Part shown: one piece after another, positions 45,652 to 57,791 of the stretch | How the letters are laid out: each line of letters opens with the position of its first letter | Numbering within the stretch: the first letter of the stretch is position 1 | Origin: Ridgeia piscesae | Lineage: Eukaryota > Annelida > Polychaeta > Sabellida > Siboglinidae | Assembly (NCBI GenBank): GCA_025642075.2 | Contig: JAODUO010001055.1 | Span: 85,001 to 149,000, forward strand | Direction: 5' to 3' | Length of the DNA: 64,000 bases | The notes under the pieces: generated by a model | Told to the model about the DNA's origin: nothing | The model's input: only the letters and a program-made list of their open reading frames with translations | Databases searched by the model: none | Translations under genes and position numbers: made by a program

Positions 45652-46125
45652 ATGCAGATAAATTTGCTAGGTCTCTACAGCAGACAAAAACATATCAGCT
45701 GCACCCTAGAACATGGCAGGAAATATGAGGGTACTGCACTGAAGGCTTATAGTGAGAAGACTGGAAGTAATGTCACAGCCAGTGGTCTGGTCATTTGTTT
45801 AACAAAGCCATACTTGGCCTGCTCACCAGATGGCATTGTAGATGACTGTACATCAATTGAAATCAAATGTCCTTATGTTGCCAGGGACAAGCCTGTCACA
45901 CCACTTACTGTGACACACTTGGAACTTGCACCAAATGGCAAACTTTGTTTAAAACATGACCATGGTTATATGTATCAGGTGCAAGGCAACATGCACATCA
46001 CCAGAAAAACCCTATGCCATCTGGTGATTTGCCATCTGGTGATTTTCACACTGGTCGACCTTGTCATTGTTGAACAGCGCATTTGTATATGGCGTGCTAA
46101 ACAGGTTAGATTCATTCTTCCATGA
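45652..46125 (+). CDS. YqaJ-type exonuclease domain, transposon-borne (copy 1)
   Basis: A 157-residue frame with EHGRKYEGTALKAYSEKTG (residues about 21-39), LACSPDGIVDDCTSIEIKCP (about 57-76) and YMYQVQGNMHITRK (about 109-122). S-P-D-G and E-I-K-C are the D and E-x-K of a PD-(D/E)xK nuclease, and Y-x-x-Q-x-Q is the matching helix, so all family landmarks are present. YqaJ nucleases are recombination exonucleases; in animals they are carried by ISL2EU/Harbinger-like DNA transposons next to a transposase. The upstream 100 bp carry further broken YqaJ coding (near 45540-45650), so the N-terminus is missing and the C-terminus is out of frame after IWRAK. Probably inactive but with an intact core. 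Confidence 0.78.
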   Translation: MQINLLGLYSRQKHISCTLEHGRKYEGTALKAYSEKTGSNVTASGLVICLTKPYLACSPDGIVDDCTSIEIKCPYVARDKPVTPLTVTHLELAPNGKLCLKHDHGYMYQVQGNMHITRKTLCHLVICHLVIFTLVDLVIVEQRICIWRAKQVRFILP

Positions 46126-46289
46126 ACACTACCGGAAGGAGTATCTGGACAAGCATGTTTACCTAAAATTGTAAATCACGTCTGAGAAACATTTCAATGT
46201 GCAGGACACCTTACATTAAGCAGGCTAAATTGCTTCGAGTGGAATTAGAAATTGGTGTAATACAAACAATTTCATTCAAATTTGTTTTC

Positions 46290-47060
46290 ACTTGTTGCAG
46301 ATGAGACTACGAGGACACCCATGTGCTGATGGAAGACCATCTGCTGACAAGTATAGAGACTTGGCTGTGGTTTGACACTGTTGACATCATCGCTGTGAAA
46401 CGCCTCATGCTTGCAGTGATCAAGTTGCTGAAAGGCTACAAGGAACAGTGTGTGACTGCAGAAGCCCGACAGATTCTGGCTGTCACGATTCGACGGTAGT
46501 GATAACATTAGATTCTGGACAGGTTTTATTTGTACAAGGCTCTGATGAATTTCTGGCAGCACCAAGTTGAACCAAACAGCAAGAGCATGCGTTACAGGGT
46601 CTGTGAATGCTGGTAGTGATTGTGTTTCTGGCATGAAATGTGGCCAGAAGATAAAACTGTGCCCGTTGGATGAAATGTTCCTGGTGCTTGTTTGCAGAAT
46701 TACTGACTGAATGTGTTTGTATGTTATTCATTGGCATTGCTTACATTACACATTTTTATCATATCTAATGCTTGATTACACGGATTTTCAAAATTGACAA
46801 TACTGTCCGTGTTAGCCGAATTTTGTAGCATCAGTATTTTGTTAATCGGCACAAATGATAATGGCATTAACCACTGAAGCTGTAAGCCACTTTAAAAATA
46901 AAACAAATCATAATTGACCTATTATGGAAAAGTGTTGTGTATTACTTAATTTTGTATTTTATATGCATAAATAGCTTAACAGATGTATGATTGTTTTGAC
47001 ATATCACATGGTACTTGAAAAATAACTTGTTTTGCGTGACTGAAGGACACCGACCTCCAC
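46290..47060 (+). pseudogene. Harbinger/ISL2EU-like transposase remnant with internal deletion (copy 1)
   Basis: This matches the region before and including the start of the transposase at 58600. The helix-turn-helix start is readable (CPLDEMFLVLV, about 46661-46693). At 46694 the coding sequence stops abruptly and joins a 3' tail (TTTGCAGAATTACTGACTGA onward) that is not present at the corresponding place near 58699. Copies at 50150-50890 and 54430-55165 share the same junction. This is an internal-deletion derivative of the transposon, with the DDE domain gone. Confidence 0.6.
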
Positions 47061-47815
47061 TTGATGGCATCATCCTTGGTGACAGTAATTGATCCAGCGA
47101 GACAGCTGGCTACTGCTGCTGCCACAAGGGGTGGCGCAGCGACGTCACCTTGCCAACGTTCAAGTCCACGAAGATAGCATCGCCGAGTTGCGTAATGACT
47201 TAAGATGAAATATGGGACCTGTTGAGGTCAGTTTAGCCGGGCGCTGCATCCGCAGCCCCTGCCCAAGTCACGGGTCCTTCAGTGCCAGCTTCTGTACCAT
47301 CCAAGCCTCCACTGCCATCACTGGACATGCCTGGGACTGGGGCTGGGACAGTTGCCCCCTTGGCTTACTACCGTTGCCACCAACGGCCTCTAGTACCCTA
47401 GTGGCTTCCGCAGGAACTACAGCCAATAGACTCAGGTGGTAGGATTTGAATGTAGTAACCAGCCTGAGTCTTTATAAATCCAGTTCAAACCAGTACTGGA
47501 CCCCATTCGCCATCTTGAGTTCGTAGAACAGCATCGTGTTTTTGATTCCAGAGTTCATTTTATTTTATTCATCTTTGTTGCAAATTTATAGTGTTGTGGT
47601 ATGGGAAATGTTGTACTATTCTTTAACAATCTTTAAATAATGTGTTTTAATGCCAGTGGCAATGATGGCTCCACGTGTGACTGATTCCTTTGTTCGCCTC
47701 AGCCCTCGTGCGTGCCACCATTTTGTCATTGGACGATTTGGACCGGTTTCGTGTTTGAGTCAACTAGGTGCATATAGTCATATATAGTTTTCGTTGTATT
47801 AAGTTCACAGCGCAT

Positions 47816-48376
47816 ATGTCGGGGACGACCCTCGCTTTAGTTCTTGGAGACAGCCACGTTTGTTGGCTGGAGCATTTTGTATCGTCGTCCGGCGTCCGTT
47901 TCGAGACTGGGTCATCTTTCAATGGCACGGATTGCCATTTTAAATTTGCCGGTTTTCGGGGCGGCCACGTCTCGTCTGTTCGTGACGAGAGTGTGGGCTT
48001 GTCACAAACATGACGTCATGATGTCTTTGGTACCCAGGAACCCGTTCTTACTGTGGGTATGCACCTATACGAGTATGCGCAGTCTCTTATTGCTCGCGGT
48101 GTTTCCCACGTTGTTGTTTGTCAGACGGTTCGTCGCCAGTATTCTTGGAAAGAAGGGACCCAACTGGTTTTAGATGTTAATGAATTTATGAAGGCTGTTT
48201 GCGACACTGAATGTTTGTCATTTTGGTCTCATCGCGGAGTTCGCCAGAAACATTTCCCGGGGCGATGGAGTTCATTTGAATGATCTCGGAAATTACAAAC
48301 TTTGGTTAAGGGTGCAGTTTTTATGCCAGAAAGCCTGGGGTCTCCCTGCACAGACGACAGGCCCATCATCAATTGA
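47816..48376 (+). pseudogene. SGNH ORF copy 3, internal deletion
   Basis: GDSH is present, but after VSSVRDE a deletion and rearrangement replaces the block III region: the sequence jumps through a TGACGTCATGATG stretch to TQEPVLTVGMHLYEY, so GGND is lost. Block V follows out of frame. Copy 7 (55945-56505) shares exactly this defect, showing block duplication. Confidence 0.75.
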
Positions 48377-49049
48377 TCCGGCGAGACGGCTTGCTACTGC
48401 TGCAGCGACGTCACCTTGCCAGCGTTCAAGTCCGCCGAGATAGCATTGCGGGATTGCCTAACGACTTAAGATGAAATACGTGACTTGTTGAGGTCAGTTT
48501 AGCCGGGCGCTGCATCCGCAGCCCCTGCCCAAGTCAAGCCTCCACTGCCATCACTGGACATGCCTGGGGCTGGGACAGTTGCCCCCCTGGCCTACTACCG
48601 TTGCCATTGAGCCACCAACGGCCTCTAGTATCCTAGTGGCTTCCGTAGGAACTACAGCCAATTCACTCAGGCGGTAGGTTTTGAATGTAGTAACCAGCCT
48701 GAGTCTTTATAAATCCAGTTCAAACCAGTACTGGACCCCATTCACCATCTTGAGTTCGTAGAACAGCATCGTGTCTTTGATTTCAGAGTTCATTTTATGT
48801 TATTCATATTTGTTGCAAATTTATAGTGTTGTGGTATGGGAAATGTTGTACTATTCTTTAATAGTTTTTAAATAATGTGTTTTAATGCCAGTGGCAATGA
48901 TGGCCCTACGTGTGACTGATTCCTTTGTTCGCCTCGGCCCTCGTGCGCGCCACCATTTTGTCATTGGACGATTTGGACCAGTTTCGTGTTCGATTCAACT
49001 AGGTGCATATTGTCATATATAGTCTCGTTGTATTAAGTTCACAGCGCAT

Positions 49050-49661
49050 ATGGCGGGGACGACCCTCGCTTTAGTTCTTGGGGATAGCCATGTTTGTTGG
49101 CTGGAGCAGTTTGTATCGTGGTCCAGCATCCGTTTCGAGACTGGTTTATCTTTTGTAGGCACGGATTGCCATTTTAAATTGGCCGGTTTTCGGGGTGGGC
49201 ACGTCTCGTCTGTTCGTGACGACAACGCGGTCGTTCGATTGCTGGAGTTACAGATGCCCAGTATCGTGGTTCTCTGTCTCGGTGGGAGCGATGTCTATGG
49301 TAGCCTGGAACCCGTTCTTACTGTGGGTATGCACCTATACGAGTGTGCGCAGTCTCTTATTGCTCGCGGTGTTTCCCATGTTGTTGTTTGTCCGACGGTT
49401 CGTCGTCAGTATTCTTGGAAAGAAGGGACCCAACTGGTTTTAGATGTTAATGAATTTATGAAGGCTGTTTGCGACACTGAATGTTTGTAATTTTGGTCTC
49501 ATCGCCAATTTTGCCAGTCGCAACGATACATTTTCCGGGGCGATGGAGTTCATTTTAATGATCTCGGAAATTACAAACTTTGGCGTAGTCTTAAGGGTGC
49601 TGTTTTTGTGCCAGAAAGCCCGGGGTCTCCCTGCACAGACGACAGGCCCATCATCAATTGA
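49050..49661 (+). pseudogene. SGNH ORF copy 4, full length with one stop
   Basis: This copy has the full 204-codon length (612 bp) in one frame, with a single premature TAA at codon 147 where others have TCA. Block I GDSH is at residues 11-14 and block V GDGVHFND around 164-171. Block III reads GGSDVYG, so the expected catalytic Asn is Ser here. It therefore defines the complete gene length of the family (about 203 residues) although this copy is dead. The next P repeat is cut at about 49881 by other sequence. Confidence 0.78.
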
Positions 49662-49881
49662 TCCGGCGAGACGGCTTGCTACTGCTGCAGCGACGTCACC
49701 TTGCCAGCGTTCAAGTCCGCCGAGATAGCATCGCGGGATTGCCTAACGACTTAAGATGAAATACGTGACTTGTTGAGGTCAGTTTAGCCGGGCGCTACAT
49801 CTGCAGCCCTTGCCCAAGTCACGGGTCCTTCAGTGCCAACTTCTGTACCATCCGAGCCTCCACTGCCATCACTGGACATGC

Positions 49882-50890
49882 GTTGATTACCAATGCCTTT
49901 GGGGCCGGCATGTTTGTAGAGACTATGTACTGATGTAACTGTTGTTGTTTATAATAATGTGTACATATTAAAACTCTCATTCAGTTGGCCAATTTCAATC
50001 TTGGTCTTGCATTATTGCTTTAGATAGGAGGGTATATGTGACAGCGGTTGCATACTTGTTTTTCTTTCTCTATTTCTTCTAACAATGTCAAATTTTCTAG
50101 ATCACTGCATTTTGTTTTTTAACTCTTTTCAAAGGAAACTCTCCCTGCACTGAAATTTTTCCCCCCGGTGAAAGCAGACGATAACTGCCCGGAAGTGTGC
50201 TGATGGAAGACCATCTGCTGACAAGTATAGAGACTTGGCTGTGTTTGACACTGTTGACATCATCGCTGTGGAACGCCTCATGCTTGCAGTGATCAAGTTG
50301 CTGAAAGGCTACAAGGAACAGTGTGTGACTGCAGAAGCCTGACAGATTCTGGCTGTCACGATTCGAGGGTAGTGATGATGACATTAGATTCTGGACAGGT
50401 TTTATTTGTACAAGGCTCTGATGATTTTCTGGCAGCACCAAGTTGAACCAAACAGCAAGAGCATGCGTTACAGGGGTCTGTGAGTGCTGGTAGTGATTGT
50501 GTTTCTAGCATGAAATGTGGCCAGAAGATAAAACTGTGCCCGTTGGATGAAATGTTCATGGTGCTTGTTTGCAGAATTACTGACTGAATGTGTTTGTATG
50601 TTATTCATTGGCATTGCTTACATTACACATTTTTATCATATCTAATGCTTGATTACACGGATTTTCAAAACTGACAATACTGTCCGTGTTAGCCGAATTT
50701 CGTAGCATCAGTATTTTGTTAATCTGCACAAATGATAATGGCATTATTAACCACTGAAGCTGTAAGCCACTTTAAAAATAAAACAAATCATAATTGACCT
50801 ATTATGGAAAAGTGTTGTGTATTACTTAATTTTGTATTTTATATGCATAAATAGCTTAACAGATGTATGATTGTCAAAACTTGTTTTGCG
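49882..50890 (+). pseudogene. Transposase remnant, copy 2
   Basis: Beginning with GCGTTGATTACCAATGCC, this segment joins a broken P repeat to the transposase 5' region (about 50150-50568, with CPLDEMFMVLV) and the same deletion junction and tail as copy 1. No YqaJ part is present. Copy 58013-58700 starts the same way but continues into a longer transposase. Confidence 0.55.
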
Positions 50891-51149
50891 TGACTGAAGG
50901 ACACCGACCTCCACTTGATGACATCATCCTTGGTGACAGTGATTGATCCAGCGAGACAGCTGGCTACTGCTGCTGCCACAGGGGTGGTGCAGTGACGTCA
51001 CCTTGCCAACGTTCAAGACGCCAAGATAGCATCGCCGAGTTGCGTAATGACTTAAGATGAAATAAGGGACTTGTTATGGTAAGTTTAGCCGGGCGCTGCA
51101 TTCGCAGCCCCTGTTAAAGTCACGGGTCCTTCAGTGACAACTTCTGTAC

Positions 51150-52207
51150 CATCCCAGCAGTTGAGAGGTCCCTGGACTTGTTCCATTTCTATTATATAAG
51201 CAGTCTTTGGTGCGAATTATTTTCGAGTGATACCCTTGGGATTGAGAGGTACCAGGACTGGTTAATCTTTGATGGATCCATTTATTTGTTTTGAAACAGA
51301 TTCTGGTCCATATTTATACATATTTGATAACCTCGTGATTGAGAGGTACCAGGACTTGTTTTGTTGTCAGCTATGCTTTTGTTGTATTTATGTATATGTT
51401 ACTGCGTTGCTTTGTATTTGCATGCACGGGGAGGGGGGACATACACTATATTTACTAGATGACCCAAAATACCAATTATCCGTCTTACTATTATGTCTTC
51501 ACTGCTATGTCTACTGTGGACCTTGCATGGACACATATTGCCTTTGGTTGGTAAATTACAGCTAAACTATGAACTGTTGCATCGTTGTTACAACTGTCAG
51601 TAAATGTGGCCTTGGGTGGGTGTCACTCCTCATTATGAGCAGTGCGCGTGGCATGTTGCACCTTTTTGATGTCGTAGTTTAGTATTTTGTTGTACTGTCT
51701 AGATATTTGATTTATCTGTATGATTATGTACACAACTGTGTGTAAAAACATTTCATGATAGACATGTACACTGTGAGTATGCCTGACAGGCATACCATGT
51801 TTTGCATTAAATTATGCCCACTACCAACCTGTTATACATGTAGTCATTGTTCTTTATTCCGACATCAAAAACAATCTACGGCCACAGTTAATTACCATGA
51901 TCTATTCCCACAATGCATGACTAAACAGAAATGTCAACTTCTTGGCATAGCCAAACGTAATTTTACGGTTATGTATTGTGCAACAACGAAAACGTTTGTC
52001 TAAACCAACCTTCCACCCCTGAGCAGTTGTGGTCTAGTCCACCCATGGCATTGTGGGAAAAGACCGCGATGAGTTCGCAGTGCGATTTTGGAATTGATCA
52101 ATGTAAGTTGCTTTTTTTGGTCGTTTTGATGAGTTAGGAACTGCGAATCAGGGCACAGGTTACACTTTGCATAGGCGTACCACTGAAAAAATTGCATGTC
52201 TTTATAG
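51150..52207. other. Unique spacer inside the array
   Basis: This kilobase interrupts the array and is not repeated in the window. It contains three spaced copies of GAGGTMCCWGGACT-like text (about 51160, 51246 and 51343). No gene, RNA or terminal repeat is recognised. Confidence 0.5.
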
Positions 52208-52453
52208 TTCTCTGTCTCGGTGGGAACGATGTCTACGGTAGCCCGGAACCCGTTCTTACTGGGGGGTGCGCCTATACAAGTATGCGCAGTCTCTTATTGC
52301 TTTTGCCAGTCGCAACGAAACATTTTCCGGGGCGATGGAGTTCATTTTATTGATCTCGGAAATTACAAACTTTGGCATAGTGTTAAGGGTGCTGTTTTTG
52401 TGCCAGAAAGCCCGGGGTCTCCCTGCACAGACGAGAGGCCCATCATCAATTGA
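52208..52453 (+). pseudogene. SGNH ORF copy 5, short fragment
   Basis: Starts abruptly in block III (LCLGGNDVYG) without P or block I, lacks the middle between the SLIA codons and the CFCQSQRN-like segment, and ends with GDGVHF-like text (Asn codon changed to Ile) and the common C-terminus. It is a 5'-truncated, internally deleted copy at the left edge of the duplicated block. Confidence 0.7.
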
Positions 52454-53158
52454 TCCGGCGAGACGGCTTGCTAATGCTGCAGCGACGTCACCTTGCCAGC
52501 GTTCAAGTCCGCCGAGATAGCATCGCGGGATTGCCTAACGACTTAAGATGAAATACGTGACTTGTTGAGGTCAGTTTAGCCGGGCGCTGCATCCGCAGCC
52601 CCTGCCCAAGTCACGGGTCCTTCAGTGCCAATCGAGCCGCCACTGCCATCACTGGACATGCCTGGGGCTGGGACAGTTGCCGACAGTTGCCCCCCTGGCC
52701 TACTACCATTGCCATTGAGCCACCAACGGCCTCTAGTACCCTAGTGGCTTCCGTAGGCACTACAGCCAATTCACTCAGGCGGTAGGATTTGAATGTAGTA
52801 ACCAGCCTGAGTCTTTATAAATCCAGTTCAAACCAGTACTGGACCCCATTCGCCATCTTGAGTTCGTAGAACAGCATCGTGTCTTTGATTTCAGAGTTCA
52901 TTTTATTTTATTCATCTTTGTTGCAAATTTATAGTGTTGTGGTATGGGAAATGTTGTACTATTCTTTAACAATCTTTAAATAATGTGTTTTAATGCCAGT
53001 GGCACTGATGGCCCTACGTGTGACTGATTCCTATGTTCGCGTCGGCCCTCGTGCGCGCCACCATTTTGTCATCGGACGATTTGGATCGGTTTCGTGTTCG
53101 ATTCAACTAGGTGCATATTGTCATATATAGTCTTCGTTGTATTAAGTTCACAGCGCAT

Positions 53159-53704
53159 ATGGCGGAGACGACCCTCGCTTTAGTTCTTGGGGATAGCCAC
53201 GTTTGTTGGCTGGAGCGTTTTGTATCGTCGTCCGGCATCCGTTTCGAGACTGGGTCATCTTTCGTAGGCACGGATTGCCATTTTAAATTTGCCGGTTTTC
53301 GGGGTGGCCACGTCTCGTCTGTTCGTGACGACAGCGCGGTCGATCGATTGCTGGAGTTACAGATGCCCAGTATCGTTGTTCTCTGTCTCGGTGGGAACGA
53401 TGTCTATGGTAGCCAGGAACCCGTTCTTACTGTGGGTATGCACCTATACGAGTATGCGCAATCTCTTATTGCTCGCGGTGTTTCCCACGTTGTTGTTTGT
53501 CAGACGGTTCGTCGCCAGTATTCTTGGAAAGAAGGGACCCAACTGGTTTTAGATGTTAATGAATTTATGAAGGCAGTGCCCACTGCAAACACATTCGTGC
53601 TGCTTTGCTACCTGATTGACTACAGGCGTTGTGAGGCTATGAAGCTAGAGCTAACTTGCACAGAGACTGTGCAGTCTTTCAGAAGAACAGCCCACACAAA
53701 TTAA
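53159..53704 (+). pseudogene. SGNH ORF copy 6, fused to YqaJ-element sequence
   Basis: Same structure as copy 2 at an offset of 8,160 bp: GDSH and GGND present, then the EFMKAV/PTANTF junction and loss of block V. It differs from copy 2 by scattered single substitutions, for example SIVVL for NIAVL. Confidence 0.75.
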
Positions 53705-53811
53705 GCAAGACACCAGAGGGTAGGCGGATGTAGGCCTGTGGCATGCAGAGTGCACAAAACCCATGACTGCCTGACGGTTTGGCAAAATCTGCAACTTAAC
53801 AAAGAGAACCG

Positions 53812-54285
53812 ATGCAGATAAATTTGCTAGGTCTCTACAGCAGACAAAAACATATCAGCTGCACCCTAGAACATGGCAGGAAATATGAGGGTACTGCACT
53901 GAAGGCTTATAGTGAGAAGACTGGAAGTAATGTCACAGCCAGTGGTCTGGTCATTTGTTTAACAAAGCCATACTTGGCCTGCTCACCAGATGGCATTGTA
54001 GATGACTGTACATCAATTGAAATCAAATGTCCTGATGTTGCCAGGGACAAGCCTGTCACACCACTTACTGTGACATACTTGGAACTTGCATCAAATGGCA
54101 AACTTTGTTTAAAACATGACCATGATTATATGTATCAGGTGCAAGGCAACATGCACATCACCAGAAAAAGCCTATGCCATCTGGTGATTTGCCATCTGGT
54201 GATTTTCACACTGGTCGACCTTGTCATTGTGGAACAGCACATTTGTATATGGCGTGCTAAACAGGTTAGATTCATTCTTCCATGA
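53812..54285 (+). CDS. YqaJ-type exonuclease domain (copy 2)
   Basis: The same 157-residue frame as at 45652, differing at a handful of residues (for example Y to D after EIKCP, and A to S in ELASNG). SPDG, EIKC and the YMYQVQG helix are all conserved. The upstream and downstream context (chimeric SGNH before, transposase remnant after) is also the same. The nuclease core is intact in both copies. Confidence 0.76.
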   Translation: MQINLLGLYSRQKHISCTLEHGRKYEGTALKAYSEKTGSNVTASGLVICLTKPYLACSPDGIVDDCTSIEIKCPDVARDKPVTPLTVTYLELASNGKLCLKHDHDYMYQVQGNMHITRKSLCHLVICHLVIFTLVDLVIVEQHICIWRAKQVRFILP

Positions 54286-54429
54286 CCACTACCGGAAGGA
54301 GTATCTGGACAAACATTTTTACCTAAAAGTGTAAATCATGTCTGAGAAACATTTCAATGTGCAGGCTAAATTGCTTCGAGTGGAATTAGAAATTTGTGTA
54401 ATACAAACAATTTCATTCAAATTTGTTTT

Positions 54430-55165
54430 CACTTGTTGCACATGAGACTACGAGGACACCCATGTACTGATGTCTGCTGACAAGTATAGAGACTTGACTG
54501 TGGTTTGACACTGTTGACATCATCGCTGTAAAACGCCTCATGCTTGCAGTGATCAAGTTGCTGAAAGGCTACAAGGAACAGTGTGTGACTGCAGAAGCCT
54601 GACAGATTCTGGCTGTCACGATTCGAGGGTAGTGATGATGACATTAGATTCTGGACAGGTTTTATTTGTACAACGCTCTGATGAATTTCTGGCAGCACCA
54701 AGTTGAACCAAACAGCAAGAACATGCGTTACAGGGGTCTGTGAATGCTGGTAATGATTGTGTTTCTAGCATGAAATGTGGCCAGAAGAGAAAACTGTGCC
54801 CGTTGGATGAGATGTTCCTGGTGCTTGTTTGCAGAATTACTGACTGAATGTGTTTGTATGTTATTCATTGGCATTGCTTACATTACACATTTTTATCATA
54901 TCTAATGCTTGATTACACGGATTTTCAAAATTGACAATACTGTCCGTGTTAGCCGAATTTCGTAGCATCAGTATTTTGTTAATCGGCACAAATGATAATG
55001 GCATTAACCACTGAAGCTGTAAGCCACTTTAAAAATAAAACAAATCATAATTGACCTATTATGGAAAAGTGTTGTGTATACTTAATTTTGTATTTTATAT
55101 GCATAAATAGCTTAACAGATGTATGATTGTTTTGACATATCACATGGTACTTGAAAAATAACTTG
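54430..55165 (+). pseudogene. Transposase remnant, copy 3
   Basis: Equivalent of 46290-47060, with the same deletion junction after CPLDEMFLVLV (about 54829) and the same tail. It additionally lacks about 20 bp near 54470. Confidence 0.55.
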
Positions 55166-55944
55166 TTTCGCGTGACTGAAGGACACCGACCTCCACTTGA
55201 TGACATCATCCTTGGTGACAGTGATTGATCCAGCGAGACAGCTGGCTACTGCTGCTGCCACAGGGGTGGTGCAGTGACGTCACCTTGCCAACGTTCAAGT
55301 CCGCCGAGATAGCATCGCCGGATTACGTAATGACTTAAGATGAAATATGGGACCTGTTGAGGTCAGTTTAGCCGGGCGCTGCATCTGCAGCCCCTGCCCA
55401 AGTCACGGGTCCTTCAGTGACAACTTCTGTACCATCCGAGCCTCCACTGCCATCACTGGACATGCCTGGGGCTGGGACAGTTGACCCCTTGGCTTACTAC
55501 CGTTGCCACCAACGGCCTCTAGTACCCTAGTGGCTTCCGCAGGAACTACAGCCAATAGACTCAGATGGTAGGATTTGAATGTAGTAACCAGCCTGAGTCT
55601 ATATAAATCCAGTTCAAACCAGTACTGGACCCCATTCGCCATCTTGAGTTCGTAGAACAGCATCGTGTCTTTGATTCCAGAGTTCAGTTTATTTTATTCA
55701 TCTTTGTTGCAAATTTATAGTGTTGTTGGTATGGGAAATGTTGTACTATTCTTTAATAATCTTTAAATAGTATGTTTTAATGCCAGAGGCAATGATGGCT
55801 CCACATATGACTGATTCCTATGTTCGCCTCGGCCCTCGTGCGCGCCACCATTTTGTCATCGGACGATTTGGACCGGTTTCGTGTTTGATTCAACTAGGTG
55901 CATATTGTCATATATAGTCTCGTTGTATTACGTTCACAGCGCAT

Positions 55945-56505
55945 ATGTCGGGGACGACCCTCGCTTTAGTTCTTGGAGACAGCCACGTTTGTTGGCTGGA
56001 GCATTTTGTATCGTCGTCCGGCGTCCGTTTCGCGACTGGGTCATCTTTCAATGGCACGGATTGCCATTTTAAATTTGCCGGTTTTCGGGGCGGCCACGTC
56101 TCGTCTGTTCGTGACGAGAGTGTGGGCTTGTCACGAACATGACGTCATGATGTCTTTGGTACCCAGGAACCCGTTCTTACTGTGGGTATGCACCTATACG
56201 AGTATGCGCAGTCTCTTATTGCTCGCGGTGTTTCCCACGTTGTTGTTTGTCAGACGGTTCGTCGCCAGTATTCTTGGAAAGAAGGGACCCAACTGGTTTT
56301 AGATGTTAATGAATTTATGAAGGCTGTTTGCGACACTGAATGTTTGTCATTTTGGTCTCATCGCGGAGTTCGCCAGAAACATTTCCCGGGGCGATGGAGT
56401 TCATTTGAATGATCTCGGAAATTACAAACTTTGGTTAAGGGTGCTGTTTTTGTGCCAGAAAGCCCGGGGTCTCCCTGCACAGACGACAGGCCCATCATCA
56501 ATTGA
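55945..56505 (+). pseudogene. SGNH ORF copy 7, internal deletion
   Basis: Same deletion as copy 3 (GGND lost, TGACGTCATGATG at the junction), offset 8,129 bp. A few substitutions distinguish it, for example RFATGSS for RFETGSS. Confidence 0.75.
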
Positions 56506-57179
56506 TCCGGCGAGACGGCTTGCTACTGCTGCAGCGACGTCACCTTGCCAGCGTTCAAGTCCGCCGAGATAGCATCGCGGGATTGCCTAACGACTTAAGA
56601 TGAAATACGTGACTTGTTGAGGTCAGTTTAGCCGGGCGCTGCATCCGCAGCCCCTGCCCAAGTCAAGCCTCCACTGCCATCACTGGACATGCCTGGGGCT
56701 GGGACAGTTGCCGACAGTTGCCCCCCTGGCCTACTACCGTTGCCATTGAGCCACCAACGGCCTCTAGTATCCTAGTGGCTTCCGTAGGAACTACAGCCAA
56801 TTCACTCAGGCGGTAGGTTTTGAATGTAGTAACCAGCCTGAGTCTTTATAAATCCAGTTCAAACCAGTACTGGACCCCATTCACCATCTTGAGTTCGTAG
56901 AACAGCATCGTGTCTTTGATTTCAGAGTTCATTTTATGTTATTCATCTTTGTTGCAAATTTATAGTGTTGTGGTATGGGAAATGTTGTACTATTCTTTAA
57001 TAGTCTTTAAATAATGTGTTTTAATTAATGCCAGTGGCAATGATGGCTGATTCCTTTGTTCGCCTCGGCCCTCGTGCGCGCCACCATTTTGTCATTGGAC
57101 GATTTGGACCAGTTTCATGTTCGATTCAATAGGTGCATATTGTCATATATAGTCTCGTTGTATTAAGTTCACAGCGCAT

Positions 57180-57791
57180 ATGGCGGGGACGACCCTCACT
57201 TTAGTTCTTGGGGATAGCCATGTTTGTTGGCTGGAGCAGTTTGTATCGTGGTCCGGCATCCGTTTCGAGACTGGTTTATCTTTTGTAGGCACGGATTGCC
57301 ATTTTAAATTGGCCGGTTTTCGGGGTGGGCACGTCTCGTCTGTTCGTGACGACAACGCGGTCGTTCGATTGCTGGAGTTACAGATGCCCAGTATCATTGT
57401 TCTCTGTCTCGGTGGGAACGATGTCTATGGTAGCCTGGAACCCGTTCTTACTGTGGGTATGCACCTATACGAGTATGCGCAGTCTCTTATTGCTCGCGGT
57501 GTTTCCCATGTTGTTGTTTGTCCGACGGTTCGTCGTCAGTATTCTTGGAAAGAAGGGACCCAACTGGTTTTAGATGTTAATGAATTTATGAAGGCTGTTT
57601 GCGACACTGAATGTTTGTAATTTTGGTCTCATCGCCAATTTTGCCAGTCGCAACGATACATTTTCCGGGGCGATGGAGTTCATTTTAATGATCTCAGAAA
57701 TTACAAACTTTGGCGTAGTGTTAAGGGTGCTGTTTTTGTGCCAGAAAGCCCGGGGTCTCCCTGCACAGACGACAGGCCCATCATCAATTGA
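57180..57791 (+). pseudogene. SGNH ORF copy 8, full length with one stop
   Basis: Same length and same TAA at codon 147 as copy 4, offset 8,130 bp. Unlike copy 4 it keeps GGND in block III. All four blocks are therefore present except for the stop, making it the best-preserved member of the array. Confidence 0.78.

Noticed and set aside
43733..57791. SGNH copies as a cluster of functional cellular esterases
   Set aside because: Every copy carries a stop, frameshift or deletion, no introns or signal peptides are seen, and the copies are embedded in transposon sequence.
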